A model generated the notes under the pieces. The model was not told where the DNA came from and ran no database searches. It worked only from the letters and a program-made list of their open reading frames with translations. Position numbers and translations under genes: made by a program. A stretch of DNA of 22,263 bases from a virus, in IMG/VR virus record IMGVR_UViG_3300010883_005498, positions 1 to 22,263 of that record. One strand, given 5' to 3'. Of this stretch, positions 13,038-20,694 are shown piece after piece. Position 1 is the stretch's first letter. Every line of letters begins with the position of its first letter.

Positions 13038-14603
13038 ATGAAAAGATATGTAGGTTACTCCGAGTTTTATCATGATGCCGCACTCGCCATCGTTAATCCC
13101 GATGGTGAAGTTGCTTTCGCATCCCAATCAGAAAGATATAGTGGTCTTAAAATGGATGGTCATATCCATCCGCCTATGTGGGAAATGGTTAATGACGATG
13201 ACCATGTTACCTTCTACGAAGACCTAAACGAACGCATGACAGTCATGGGTGGGCTTAGAACTTTCGGTGGAGCGACATCATTTGAAGAACTCATTGCTAG
13301 AGACTTAAAAGATGGTGACGAAAACCTAACAAGGGCACACACCTCAGAAATTAGAAAACCCATCCACAATCAAGCATCCTATGATAGCTTCAATAAACAT
13401 CATGAAAGTCATGCAGCACTTGGATTCTTTACCCGACCATGGGAATCAAAAGAGGATACAGTAATTGTATCTGTCGATGGTTCGGGAGAAGTAGAATCTA
13501 CTGTAATCTATGACCACAATTTCAAACCCCTCAAAGTTGTTAGATGGCCTCAGTCCTTGGGAAGTCTCTATGGGATGGGTTGTGTTTCAATCAAATTAAA
13601 ACCTTTAAGAGATGAATACATTCTTATGGGTCTTGCTGCATATGGTAAACCTCAAGATGATTTGTATCAAATCTTACACGATTGTTATTACTGGCACGAC
13701 ACACTGGAAGGACAAGATGTTTGGGATAAAATCGATTTTACGGGTGAGTGTATAGCAGATAGTGAACTTGCACATAGAGATTACCAGTTTGAGAAACAGT
13801 TTATAAAATTGGTAAAACTTAGTTATACTAACAGAGAGTCGGATGTCGCTGCAACAGTTCAGAAATTCTTTGAGACAGAGATTTTAAAGATTATGACCGA
13901 AGCACGACAGTATGGTTCTAAGTTAATCTTTACTGGTGGATGTGCTCAAAACGTTGTTGCAAACTCTTTGATACGTCCAATGTTTGATGAGATGCATATT
14001 CCTATTGCACCCAATGATGCGGGTAACGCTCTTGGTTGTGCCGCATACTCATGGCACAAAGAGACAGGTGGAACACACCTAAAGTGGTCACCCTATCTGG
14101 GACACAACATCGAACGTGAGATAGACCCCAAAGAAGTTGCACAATATATCGTAGACAATAAGGTATGTGGAGTTGCAAACGGACGTGCAGAGTATGGCCC
14201 TCGTGCGTTAGGTAATCGTTCTCTACTTGCAGATGTTCGTTTTGATGTCAAGGACACAGTAAACGATATAAAACGCAGACATAAGTACCGTCCATTCGCT
14301 CCTGCAATACTATCAGAATGGGCAGAATATTACTTTGAAGGACACATGGGTGAGTATATGCAGTACACCGCTACTGCAAAACATCCCTATGATTCAGTTA
14401 GTCATGTGGACGGTACTGCAAGAGTTCAACTTGTTAAACCAGACTGTGAGTCTGTATTGAGACAGATTCTAGAAGAGTATTACAAATTAACGGGTGTTCC
14501 AATGTTACTAAATACATCATTGAACATAAGAAATAAACCCATGGTCAATACCGTAGAAGACGCTATTGCATGGGAAGAAAAATATAAAGTAAAGGTATTT
14601 TAA
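13038..14603 (+). CDS. O-carbamoyltransferase (NodU/CmcH/TobZ type)
   Basis: This 521-aa enzyme spans both domains of the family. The N-terminal YrdC/Kae1-like ASKHA domain shows H12-D13, the metal-binding H121-H122-E-S-H125-A motif and VSVDGSGE (D147). Further on there are LMGLAAYGKP, IFTGGCAQN (about 297-305) and PNDAGNALGCA. The C-terminal domain has the diagnostic GRAEYGPRALGNRSLLADVR (about 382-401) and RPFAPAIL. The family makes carbamoyl-adenylate from carbamoyl phosphate and ATP and transfers the carbamoyl group to a hydroxyl, often on a sugar. It lies 15 bases after the HAD gene with no clear ribosome binding site. In this cluster a glycan target is the likely guess; nucleoside or DNA modification cannot be excluded. 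Confidence 0.92.
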   Translation: MKRYVGYSEFYHDAALAIVNPDGEVAFASQSERYSGLKMDGHIHPPMWEMVNDDDHVTFYEDLNERMTVMGGLRTFGGATSFEELIARDLKDGDENLTRAHTSEIRKPIHNQASYDSFNKHHESHAALGFFTRPWESKEDTVIVSVDGSGEVESTVIYDHNFKPLKVVRWPQSLGSLYGMGCVSIKLKPLRDEYILMGLAAYGKPQDDLYQILHDCYYWHDTLEGQDVWDKIDFTGECIADSELAHRDYQFEKQFIKLVKLSYTNRESDVAATVQKFFETEILKIMTEARQYGSKLIFTGGCAQNVVANSLIRPMFDEMHIPIAPNDAGNALGCAAYSWHKETGGTHLKWSPYLGHNIEREIDPKEVAQYIVDNKVCGVANGRAEYGPRALGNRSLLADVRFDVKDTVNDIKRRHKYRPFAPAILSEWAEYYFEGHMGEYMQYTATAKHPYDSVSHVDGTARVQLVKPDCESVLRQILEEYYKLTGVPMLLNTSLNIRNKPMVNTVEDAIAWEEKYKVKVF

Positions 14604-14939
14604 ATGAGCGAAGAAGACGCAAAAATAATCGAAAATAAGGGATACCATCCCGCAGATTCAAATGGAGACGGTAAAGTTTCCGATGCAGAACAGGAAATGT
14701 ATCTGGAGTTCAAACGTAAAGAACTTGATGACCAAGATGCAATGCGGGACGCACAACGTAATATGGCATGGTTTGCACTAGGTGGTATGTTGTTATATCC
14801 CTTTGCGGTAGTTCTTGCAAATCTAGTTGGACTAGACCAAGCGTCTAAGATTCTAGGTGATATGGCAGCGACATACTTTGTCTCTGTTGCAGCAATCGTT
14901 GCTGCATTTTTTGGTACTCAAGCGTATACCAAAAAATAA
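14604..14939 (+). CDS. EF-hand membrane protein
   Basis: This 111-aa protein has a textbook calcium loop: D18-S-N20-G-D22-G-K24-V-S26-D-A-E29, fitting DxNxDGxxSxxE. A charged helix (about 30-54) follows, then two membrane segments, about 55-75 (AWFALGGMLLYPFAVVLANLV) and 88-104 (ATYFVSVAAIVAAFFG). The short basic C terminus ends AYTKK. I recall proteins of this layout in other marine T4-like phages, with no known function. A second holin or a calcium-responsive membrane protein are possible guesses. It starts directly after the carbamoyltransferase stop, and its TAA overlaps the next ATG, so it belongs to the same transcription unit as the modification genes. Confidence 0.8.
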   Translation: MSEEDAKIIENKGYHPADSNGDGKVSDAEQEMYLEFKRKELDDQDAMRDAQRNMAWFALGGMLLYPFAVVLANLVGLDQASKILGDMAATYFVSVAAIVAAFFGTQAYTKK

Positions 14940-15742
14940 TGGAAAAAGTCCGATGGAGAGGTACTTGGGGTGTTGGTGACTTTCAACATGCATTAAACGT
15001 TTGTCATAACTATTGTTTCGATAACAAGATTAAGGTAAACTTGGAGATGCACTGGAGTCATGATGAGAATTACAAACCTCATCCAGATGACCCAGAAACA
15101 ATCGTAGAACGAATGGAGTGGTTACACAATAAGTATCATAGACAAGATGATGTTGTTGTTACACACGTATTTAACTCCGACCTATTCCCCTCTGGTAATG
15201 TCAACCCTGATAAACAAAAACCACGATTCTTCTTTGATTCAAATAAGTTTGACCCAACGAGTGCTCCACCAAATGATTGGATATTCAAACCTGAAGAGTT
15301 TGTAAAGAAGAGACCTAAGATAGTTATATGGACACCCGCATACAATAGTGAACCTCCAAGAAGTTGGAAAAAGTTCTTGACAAAAGATGATTGGTCTGAT
15401 ATAATAAGCTTGTTGCGTTGGGACGGGTGGATACTAGTGGAGCTAACTTATCGAACCCCTATCAAAGATGCATATAAACAGATACAAGAAGCAGACTTCA
15501 TTGTCTGTTATGATGGTATGTGGCATTACATTGCAAGAAACTTTGGTAAACCAATGTACATTCCATCATGGGAAGGTATCACAGATTATAATACTCCTCA
15601 GTGTATAAGAAAACCAAATAGAAATCAAACTATGGAATTCTTTGGAGATGGAGGAGACTCCTTCGAACCCAATATGTCTCTAATGAAGGACAAAGCAGAC
15701 AGATATATAAGAATGTTAAAAGAAAAATATCATGAAAAGTAA
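14939..15742 (+). CDS. glycosyltransferase-like protein (GT-B C-terminal pattern)
   Basis: This 267-aa protein starts at the ATG that overlaps the previous TAA (TAATG). The N terminus RWRGTWGVGDFQHALNVC looks like the first strand-loop of GT-B enzymes. The C-terminal half has QEADFIVCYDGMWHYIARNFGKPMYIP (about 182-208), the pattern seen in heptosyltransferase/GT9-like proteins where donor sugar is bound. WTPAYNSEPPRSW in the middle may form the interdomain turn. It is shorter than usual GT9 enzymes, so it could be a reduced or divergent member. Neighbouring transferases support a glycan role. A perfect promoter sequence lies inside it at 15377-15405. Confidence 0.6.
   Translation: MEKVRWRGTWGVGDFQHALNVCHNYCFDNKIKVNLEMHWSHDENYKPHPDDPETIVERMEWLHNKYHRQDDVVVTHVFNSDLFPSGNVNPDKQKPRFFFDSNKFDPTSAPPNDWIFKPEEFVKKRPKIVIWTPAYNSEPPRSWKKFLTKDDWSDIISLLRWDGWILVELTYRTPIKDAYKQIQEADFIVCYDGMWHYIARNFGKPMYIPSWEGITDYNTPQCIRKPNRNQTMEFFGDGGDSFEPNMSLMKDKADRYIRMLKEKYHEK
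15377..15405 (+). promoter_or_regulatory. possible internal promoter with full sigma70 consensus
   Basis: TTGACA (15377-15382) and TATAAT (15400-15405), 17 bases apart, lie within the coding sequence of the preceding glycosyltransferase-like gene. The near flanks (C before, AA after the -35, AA after the -10) also agree with the phage promoter family, but the rest of the spacer does not. It would supply the radical SAM gene and those after it, from a start about 345 bases upstream of the ATG at 15756. It could be a coincidence of codons. Confidence 0.5.
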
Positions 15743-15755
15743 TAGGTAGTTTTGT

Positions 15756-16718
15756 ATGAAAATAGATAGAGCAGTAATTGAAATTAATGGTGGGTGTAAC
15801 TACTCATGTACTATGTGTCCACAGGATACACGTACTGGTGGAAGACATAAAGACTTTCTCAAGAAGATGGGACTAGAAGAGTTCGAGAAGAATGTTGCAG
15901 ATTGTGCTCAACACGGACTAAGAGTAGTCAACCTAGAAGGTAGTGGAGAACCCACACTAAATAGAAACCTACCTGAATACATTAAGATTGTTAAGAAGTA
16001 TGGTGCTAAGTGTTTCATGTTCTCTAATGGATTCCGTATGCACGGTAAGTTCATGGAAGATTGTGTTGATGCAGGATTAGACTTCTATCGATTCTCTTTT
16101 ATTGGATATAGTCCTGAGAAGTATGATGAGTGGATGAACAATATCATTGGCGGAAACTTTAATCATATTGTAAAAAACATACGTGAAATGAAAGCATACG
16201 TTGATAAGACTGGTTCGGATTGTTCTGTTGCAACCTATCATCTCATTACTGATAATGACAATTTAGACTTTGAACTAGATGCATATAAGAAACTAGTAAA
16301 TGACCTTGGTGTTAAGACTGAGATATGGAAGATGCATAACTGGTCTGGTGTCTATGACCCTAAACAAAATACACGTACTGGTGAAGAGAAAACATGTGGT
16401 AGACCGTTTAGTCCTGACGTTGTTATACGTGCAGGAGGCAGTGACGGTAAGAGAGGTGGTGTCGCACCTTGTTGTCAAGTACTAGGACAAGATGAGAAAG
16501 CAGTCCTTGGTCATACAAGTGAGAATACCATTGAAGAGATATGGAACGGGCCAGAGTATACCAAACTACGTGAAGACCACACCAATAAAACATATCCTGA
16601 CTATTGTAAGACATGCGACTTCCTATTAGATGACCCTGAAGTCTTGGTCTATACCAATCACGAACGTGACTTGATGAAGATGCATGGAACTGAGTTTGAC
16701 TTAAATGATTTCAGATAA
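15756..16718 (+). CDS. radical SAM enzyme with SPASM-type C-terminal cluster domain
   Basis: The 320-aa protein has the radical SAM motif C14-N-Y-S-C18-T-M-C21 that binds the 4Fe-4S cluster, with GSGEPTLN (about 62-69) as the SAM-binding GGE-type strand. The C-terminal part has C214 (TCGRPF), C239-C240 (APCCQVLG), an EEIWNGPEY segment and C284-K-T-C287. This is the SPASM/twitch layout with an extra iron-sulfur site. Relatives modify ribosomally made peptides, alcohols or sugars by radical chemistry. No precursor peptide is evident beside it, so a sugar or glycan target within the cluster is likelier than a peptide. A weak AGGT site precedes the ATG. It overlaps the next gene by 14 bases. Confidence 0.9.
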   Translation: MKIDRAVIEINGGCNYSCTMCPQDTRTGGRHKDFLKKMGLEEFEKNVADCAQHGLRVVNLEGSGEPTLNRNLPEYIKIVKKYGAKCFMFSNGFRMHGKFMEDCVDAGLDFYRFSFIGYSPEKYDEWMNNIIGGNFNHIVKNIREMKAYVDKTGSDCSVATYHLITDNDNLDFELDAYKKLVNDLGVKTEIWKMHNWSGVYDPKQNTRTGEEKTCGRPFSPDVVIRAGGSDGKRGGVAPCCQVLGQDEKAVLGHTSENTIEEIWNGPEYTKLREDHTNKTYPDYCKTCDFLLDDPEVLVYTNHERDLMKMHGTEFDLNDFR

Positions 16719-17310
16719 TGTATGGATGATACAGATACCTGATAATAGGGTATCACAACATTACGCAAGTTTGTGTATCCCAACATGGGACTGTAAAGTA
16801 AATCTATTTGATGCATTCACCCCCACTGCAATGCCAGACTATTTAGATTTTGGTACATTCTGGGGGTCAAGAGAATTTAGTCCTAGTGAAAAAGCAGGGT
16901 TCTATAGTCACCTAGAGTTATGGAAACGGTGTTATACAGAAGACAAACCCATATCAATCATAGAACATGATGTTGCACTACGTAAGTGGCCATTAAAAGA
17001 TATGCCAATCATTGATGACTTCTTTGCGTTTGCAGACTTTATTGATGAGGATGATTGGAAAAACTATTCTACCCGATTCGAAGGACATCCATACTGGGGA
17101 ACAGATGAACCATTATGTCCTGTCACCCATGCATACTATATGACACCTGATATTGCAGAGACTCTACATTCGACTTTATCCAATATGACACTCACCAAGT
17201 TTGTGGATGATTACATGTGGGAGTTTATGGGTAAAGATAAGAATAAAATAGTTAATTACGCCCGTCCTATATACACAGACTGTATTGGAGGAACAATGGT
17301 TCATGCGTAG
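16705..17310 (+). CDS. glycosyltransferase family 25-like protein
   Basis: This 201-aa protein has the central pattern of LPS beta-galactosyltransferase-like (GT25) enzymes: FSPSEKAGFYSHLELWKRC (about 57-75), corresponding to the G-x-x-x-SH-x-x-LW helix, then KPISIIEHDVAL, where the usual ILEDD acidic pair is replaced by E-H-D. Later a WGTDEPLCPVTHAYYMTP strand is typical of the acceptor side. The ATG at 16705 overlaps the radical SAM gene by 14 bases; an internal Met (M8, 16726) is an alternative, and neither has a strong ribosome binding site. Its TAG is overlapped by the next gene (ATGCGTAG). Donor sugar unknown. Confidence 0.72.
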   Translation: MISDNVWMIQIPDNRVSQHYASLCIPTWDCKVNLFDAFTPTAMPDYLDFGTFWGSREFSPSEKAGFYSHLELWKRCYTEDKPISIIEHDVALRKWPLKDMPIIDDFFAFADFIDEDDWKNYSTRFEGHPYWGTDEPLCPVTHAYYMTPDIAETLHSTLSNMTLTKFVDDYMWEFMGKDKNKIVNYARPIYTDCIGGTMVHA

Positions 17311-18094
17311 ATTAATATTTCAAGTATCGGTAGGTAAACCTTCCAAACTATATGAACATTGTATTGATTCAGTCGCAAAGTATTGTGCGAAATATGATAT
17401 CGAACACATTGTATTAACTCAACCCAAACTAAGAATCAAACCTGATATCTTTACCAGTGGACGTAGTGAAGCGTCCTATATGAAATATGGTGGATATCTT
17501 CCTATCTTTGAAAAGGAGAATGCATTTGACTATATTGATAGATTTGAACAAATTGCGATTGTGGATGCCGATATATACATCCGACATGATGCAACAAATA
17601 TATTTGATGACTTTGGTACTGACCACGCATTTGGTGCTGTAGTAGAACGTGAAATGGACATTCAAGATTGGTATGGTGGTAAGATTAAAAACTACTCCGC
17701 TATGCAGTATAGACACCTACATAGTGCGGGTCAAGGTGATTTCAAACCAACCAAATTAGGTTATGAGTTCTTTAACATGGGAATGATTCTCTTGAACTCC
17801 AAACTATTCAAACCATACCTCAAGGGACAAGACCCTCACAGTTTCCTAAACCGTATGGAATTTAAGGACTTTGTAGACGGAGTCGGTGCATACAAGTGGA
17901 GTACTGACCAAACGTTACTAAACTATTTCCTGAAGAAGTATAACATACCTACCAAACATATGGAAGGTAAATGGAATGGACTATTTGGTGCAATCAATAA
18001 TGTAAAAGATTGTAACTTTGTACATTTCTTTCTAAAGGATAAACTCCCCGATGGTGGAGAAAATGTTACCCAGTTGATGAATCAAATTGTATAA
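17303..18094 (+). CDS. glycosyltransferase, GT-A fold (GT8-like), second copy
   Basis: The start is set at the ATG at 17303, with GGAGGA 10 bases upstream; the earlier ATG at 17285 would add a stretch belonging to the GT25-like frame. The 263-aa product starts MRRLIFQVSVG, like the MNLIFQYMIT start of the protein at 11540, and shares its motif order: D88-A-D90 (AIVDADIY), FFNMGMILLN, STDQTLLNYFLKKY and a C-terminal FVHFFLKDK with the metal/phosphate histidine. The two are probably distant paralogues acting at different steps. It ends in a 53-base gap with a late promoter element, so it may close the transcription unit that begins at 12367. Confidence 0.8.
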   Translation: MRRLIFQVSVGKPSKLYEHCIDSVAKYCAKYDIEHIVLTQPKLRIKPDIFTSGRSEASYMKYGGYLPIFEKENAFDYIDRFEQIAIVDADIYIRHDATNIFDDFGTDHAFGAVVEREMDIQDWYGGKIKNYSAMQYRHLHSAGQGDFKPTKLGYEFFNMGMILLNSKLFKPYLKGQDPHSFLNRMEFKDFVDGVGAYKWSTDQTLLNYFLKKYNIPTKHMEGKWNGLFGAINNVKDCNFVHFFLKDKLPDGGENVTQLMNQIV

Positions 18095-18097
18095 ATA
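18090..18097 (+). promoter_or_regulatory. T4-type late promoter element TATAAATA
   Basis: A perfect TATAAATA lies at the very end of the glycosyltransferase gene (overlapping its stop) and opens the 53-base gap before 18148. The distance leaves a leader of about 40 bases with a strong AGGAGA ribosome binding site. No sigma70 -35 box is present, which fits a late promoter. Confidence 0.6.
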
Positions 18098-18147
18098 CTA
18101 GGGACAATACCGTCAAACTTATATTAATAGAGTGATAGGAGAAACAT

Positions 18148-18846
18148 ATGTTAACCCCACAAGAATTTGTGAAGAAAATTCGCAACGAAAACCAACCGCT
18201 ATTTGAAGCGTCTAAGATGAATACTAAGTCGTATTTTGAAGGTGACCTTCCTGAAGAGGAAATGGTTAATCATTTCATTGGTCGTATGGTCAATGAACGC
18301 ATGAACATGTCTGAGATTTGTGATGCAATTGCAAAAGCACCCGATGATACAGACCCTAGAGAGTTAGAACTTCTAACTAAACAAGCAGCAGACGAAGCAA
18401 AACATTACCGTATGGTTCGAGAAGTAATTGAACACATCAAAGGTGAGAAGATTGATGTAGTCCAAGCACTTGAATCAGAAAGAAAGGCAAACACCGCAAA
18501 AGGTGCTGCACTTCTAGAAAAGTATGATGCACAAGAAGATGAGGCAGTCCTTGCCGCATACCAACTTGTTGCAGAAGGACGTGCGGAAGCAGTCTGGAAT
18601 CAGATGGCAGACACTATCGAAGATGACTTCATCTCTTCTCGTTATCGTGAGATTGCGAAAGACGAAGGTTTCCACAGTGCAATCGGTGGATACTCGTTAC
18701 GTAAACTTGCGACAGATGAAAAGACTCAGAGTCGTGTCCAACGTGTTGTTGACGCAATGCGTAAAGACCTCTTTGAAATCTCGTGTAGAAATACAGTAGA
18801 AGCAACAGGTTCAAGACAACTTGTAAACGCTGCTTACGGTTGGTAG
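18148..18846 (+). CDS. ferritin-like di-iron protein
   Basis: This 232-aa, mostly helical protein shows the ligand spacing of a four-helix di-iron carboxylate site: E50 in a first helix, D82-E83-A-K-H86 (ExxH) in the second, E143 or E147 in the third (VAEGRAEAVW) and D172-E173-G-F-H176 (ExxH) in the fourth. It is neither NrdB nor a recognisable ferritin; ligand spacing is compatible with oxygenases or oxidases of the ferritin-like superfamily. The C terminus ends RQLVNAAYGW. It has the best ribosome binding site in this region (AGGAGA) and sits behind a TATAAATA element, suggesting strong late expression. It is followed without gap by the amidotransferase-like gene. Substrate unknown. Confidence 0.68.
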   Translation: MLTPQEFVKKIRNENQPLFEASKMNTKSYFEGDLPEEEMVNHFIGRMVNERMNMSEICDAIAKAPDDTDPRELELLTKQAADEAKHYRMVREVIEHIKGEKIDVVQALESERKANTAKGAALLEKYDAQEDEAVLAAYQLVAEGRAEAVWNQMADTIEDDFISSRYREIAKDEGFHSAIGGYSLRKLATDEKTQSRVQRVVDAMRKDLFEISCRNTVEATGSRQLVNAAYGW

Positions 18847-19413
18847 ATGAAAATAGGACTCACTCAAAGAGTCCTCACGCACAATAAACAAGTTCATGAT
18901 TCTTTAGACCATAACTGGTATAGGTTACTAAAGGGTCATGAACTCGTTCCAATCCCAAATCGTGATGACTTAGATTATGAATCTCTTGCAGAATCTCTAG
19001 ACCTCCTCATTATCACAGGTGGAGGAAACGAGCGTATCCGTATCACCACCGAAGTATCCCTTGCAACAGAAATGTCTGAGTTGGGTAAACCTATACTTGG
19101 TATATGTCATGGTGCATTTTTACTTACGGAAATACTTGGTGGTAAAACAAGGACGGGTAAAGAGAACCACACAGATGTTGACCATCTAGTGTATAAAAGT
19201 GATTCGTGCCATACTGTTTCGTGCCATACTGTGAACAGTTATCACAATATTTGTATTGACAAAGTACCACCAAATAGTGTATCATTGTGTATAGACGATG
19301 ATGGTGATTGCGAGTCTTGGATAAAGGATAATGTTTGTGCAATCGTGTGGCATCCTGAGAGGATGACCATACCCTATATACCTACAGAGATAAAAGAGAT
19401 TATAAGATTATGA
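18847..19413 (+). CDS. class I glutamine-amidotransferase-like hydrolase, gamma-glutamyl-CDP-amidate hydrolase type
   Basis: This 188-aa protein has the class I GATase/peptidase C26 triad: nucleophile C87 in LGICHGAF, then H169 and E171 in VWHPER. The start MKIGLTQRVL with HDSLDHNWYRLL and the later VNSYHN segment resemble the Campylobacter Cj1417-type hydrolases, which release the amide from gamma-glutamyl-CDP-amidate in O-methyl phosphoramidate synthesis. The kinase and cytidylyltransferase partners are not in this window. A PuuD-like gamma-glutamyl hydrolase is the main alternative. Residues 120-129 are a doubled SCHTV just before VNSYHN. It begins right after the di-iron gene stop, and its TGA overlaps the cupin ATG. 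Confidence 0.8.
   Translation: MKIGLTQRVLTHNKQVHDSLDHNWYRLLKGHELVPIPNRDDLDYESLAESLDLLIITGGGNERIRITTEVSLATEMSELGKPILGICHGAFLLTEILGGKTRTGKENHTDVDHLVYKSDSCHTVSCHTVNSYHNICIDKVPPNSVSLCIDDDGDCESWIKDNVCAIVWHPERMTIPYIPTEIKEIIRL
19203..19232 (+). repeat. 15-bp perfect tandem duplication inside the hydrolase gene
   Basis: TTCGTGCCATACTGT occurs twice in direct succession (19203-19217, 19218-19232). It is in frame and adds a second SCHTV pentapeptide to the protein. Perfect identity suggests a recent slippage or duplication event. Confidence 0.95.
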
Positions 19414-20078
19414 AGGGAATGTTAAATATAGAAAATGGTGAAACCTATAAGGTTCGTGATGTATGGAGTTATGACGTTACGGTTACCAAAGACTCAGTCC
19501 AATACCTTGGAGATGAGTTTGAAGGAACAAGTTATCTAATGGGTAAGAATTGTGATATCGATGTGAAAGAAGGATACACCATTCACCGTGGTGATTTTGC
19601 AGGACAGATAGGAAAAGAGTTTCTAGTATCTGGTGAGACATTTGCTCATATAAAATTCTATGGACTATCCATGAATGATGACCGACTGTTTATACCTCAT
19701 GGTCTACCGAAGGGTAATCTATCCTACATGGACGGTGGTACAAACACCACCGCAGTAAATCCTGGCAGACTGGGACTTCCTGTTATTAACTATGTCCACT
19801 TCCCCGCAGGGATGTCACAGACCCTACACACCCATCCAAGTCAACGTGTTGGTCTTATCCTTTCTGGTAAAGGTGAGATTGAACTTGATAATGGTGTAAT
19901 GTTTCCTATTAAAGCAGGGGACTGTTGGGTGATGGATAGAAATGTATTACACAACTTCATGTGTAATCAAGGTGAAGATGTCACCCTATTTGTGTTCAGT
20001 CCTGACTCTGGTACAGGCCCGACAGATGAAATTAACCCATTGAAGGTACGAACTTATGTCGGACAAACAAGAGTCTAA
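19410..20078 (+). CDS. cupin-domain protein
   Basis: In this 222-aa protein the C-terminal half is a cupin: PAGMSQTLHTHPSQRVGLILSG gives the HxH pair (H140, H142), then GEIELDNG, and GDCWVMDRNVLHNF supplies the last histidine (H180). The Glu normally found after HxH is replaced by Gln/Arg (SQR), so the metal site would be three-His or altered. The N-terminal half (about 1-115) is beta-rich and may be a second, degenerate cupin barrel. Relatives include sugar isomerases, epimerases and dioxygenases. The ATG overlaps the hydrolase stop (ATGA), tying the two together. The gene overlaps the next by 23 bases. Confidence 0.78.
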   Translation: MKGMLNIENGETYKVRDVWSYDVTVTKDSVQYLGDEFEGTSYLMGKNCDIDVKEGYTIHRGDFAGQIGKEFLVSGETFAHIKFYGLSMNDDRLFIPHGLPKGNLSYMDGGTNTTAVNPGRLGLPVINYVHFPAGMSQTLHTHPSQRVGLILSGKGEIELDNGVMFPIKAGDCWVMDRNVLHNFMCNQGEDVTLFVFSPDSGTGPTDEINPLKVRTYVGQTRV

Positions 20079-20694
20079 GAAACTAATTATACTCACAGGG
20101 CCACAAGGTTCTGGAAATCATCTATTCAGTAAGGTGTTCAGTTATCATCCCTTGGTAGAGGGATGGAACTTCATGAACAAGTACTGGATACCATCTGACG
20201 AAGAACCCTTTGCAGAGTGTTGGGTTGACCCATCCAAGACAAAGAGTATGTTGACCAAAGACCATGTGGTCGCAAACGTTAGTGTACCATTTGTCTTTGA
20301 TGGTGTCAAACAAATTCCTCAGATACAAGAGGTTGTCTACGAAGCACAAGATGCGGGTTACGAAGTAAAGGTCTGTATCGTAACAAGAGACCGAACCATT
20401 AACGAAGAACAACAACTCAGAGTCCGTAAGGAAGTAACCCTACCTACCGCATTACAGTACTACTACAACCTAGATGCGACTTTAGAATTCATATCACACG
20501 AATCACTCTACCTATATGGTGGTGCGTATCTGAAATGGTTGAGTAAGGTTCTTGACTTTCCGATTGAATATAGTGACGAACGAATATTGAAAGATATCAA
20601 AGAGAACCAGAATGCGAAGTATGTGAAACACGTAGAGGAACACTGGTTGGATGAACACGTATGGAATGGGATAAGACCAAAAAATGAAAGGTAA
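20056..20694 (+). CDS. P-loop sulfotransferase-like protein
   Basis: This 212-aa protein opens with LIILTGPQGSGNHLFSKVF, a P-loop (residues about 15-22) of the form seen in phage sulfotransferase-like proteins rather than in kinases: G-P-Q-G-S-G-N-H instead of GxxGxGKS/T. Without the Walker lysine, PAPS binding through the loop is more plausible than ATP hydrolysis. A VKVCIVTRDRTINEEQQLR segment (about 113-131) fits the second nucleotide-binding strand and arginine region. It overlaps the cupin by 23 bases and the next gene by 11. Paired genes of this kind recur in marine T4-like phages; the acceptor is unknown. Confidence 0.65.
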   Translation: MSDKQESKKLIILTGPQGSGNHLFSKVFSYHPLVEGWNFMNKYWIPSDEEPFAECWVDPSKTKSMLTKDHVVANVSVPFVFDGVKQIPQIQEVVYEAQDAGYEVKVCIVTRDRTINEEQQLRVRKEVTLPTALQYYYNLDATLEFISHESLYLYGGAYLKWLSKVLDFPIEYSDERILKDIKENQNAKYVKHVEEHWLDEHVWNGIRPKNER

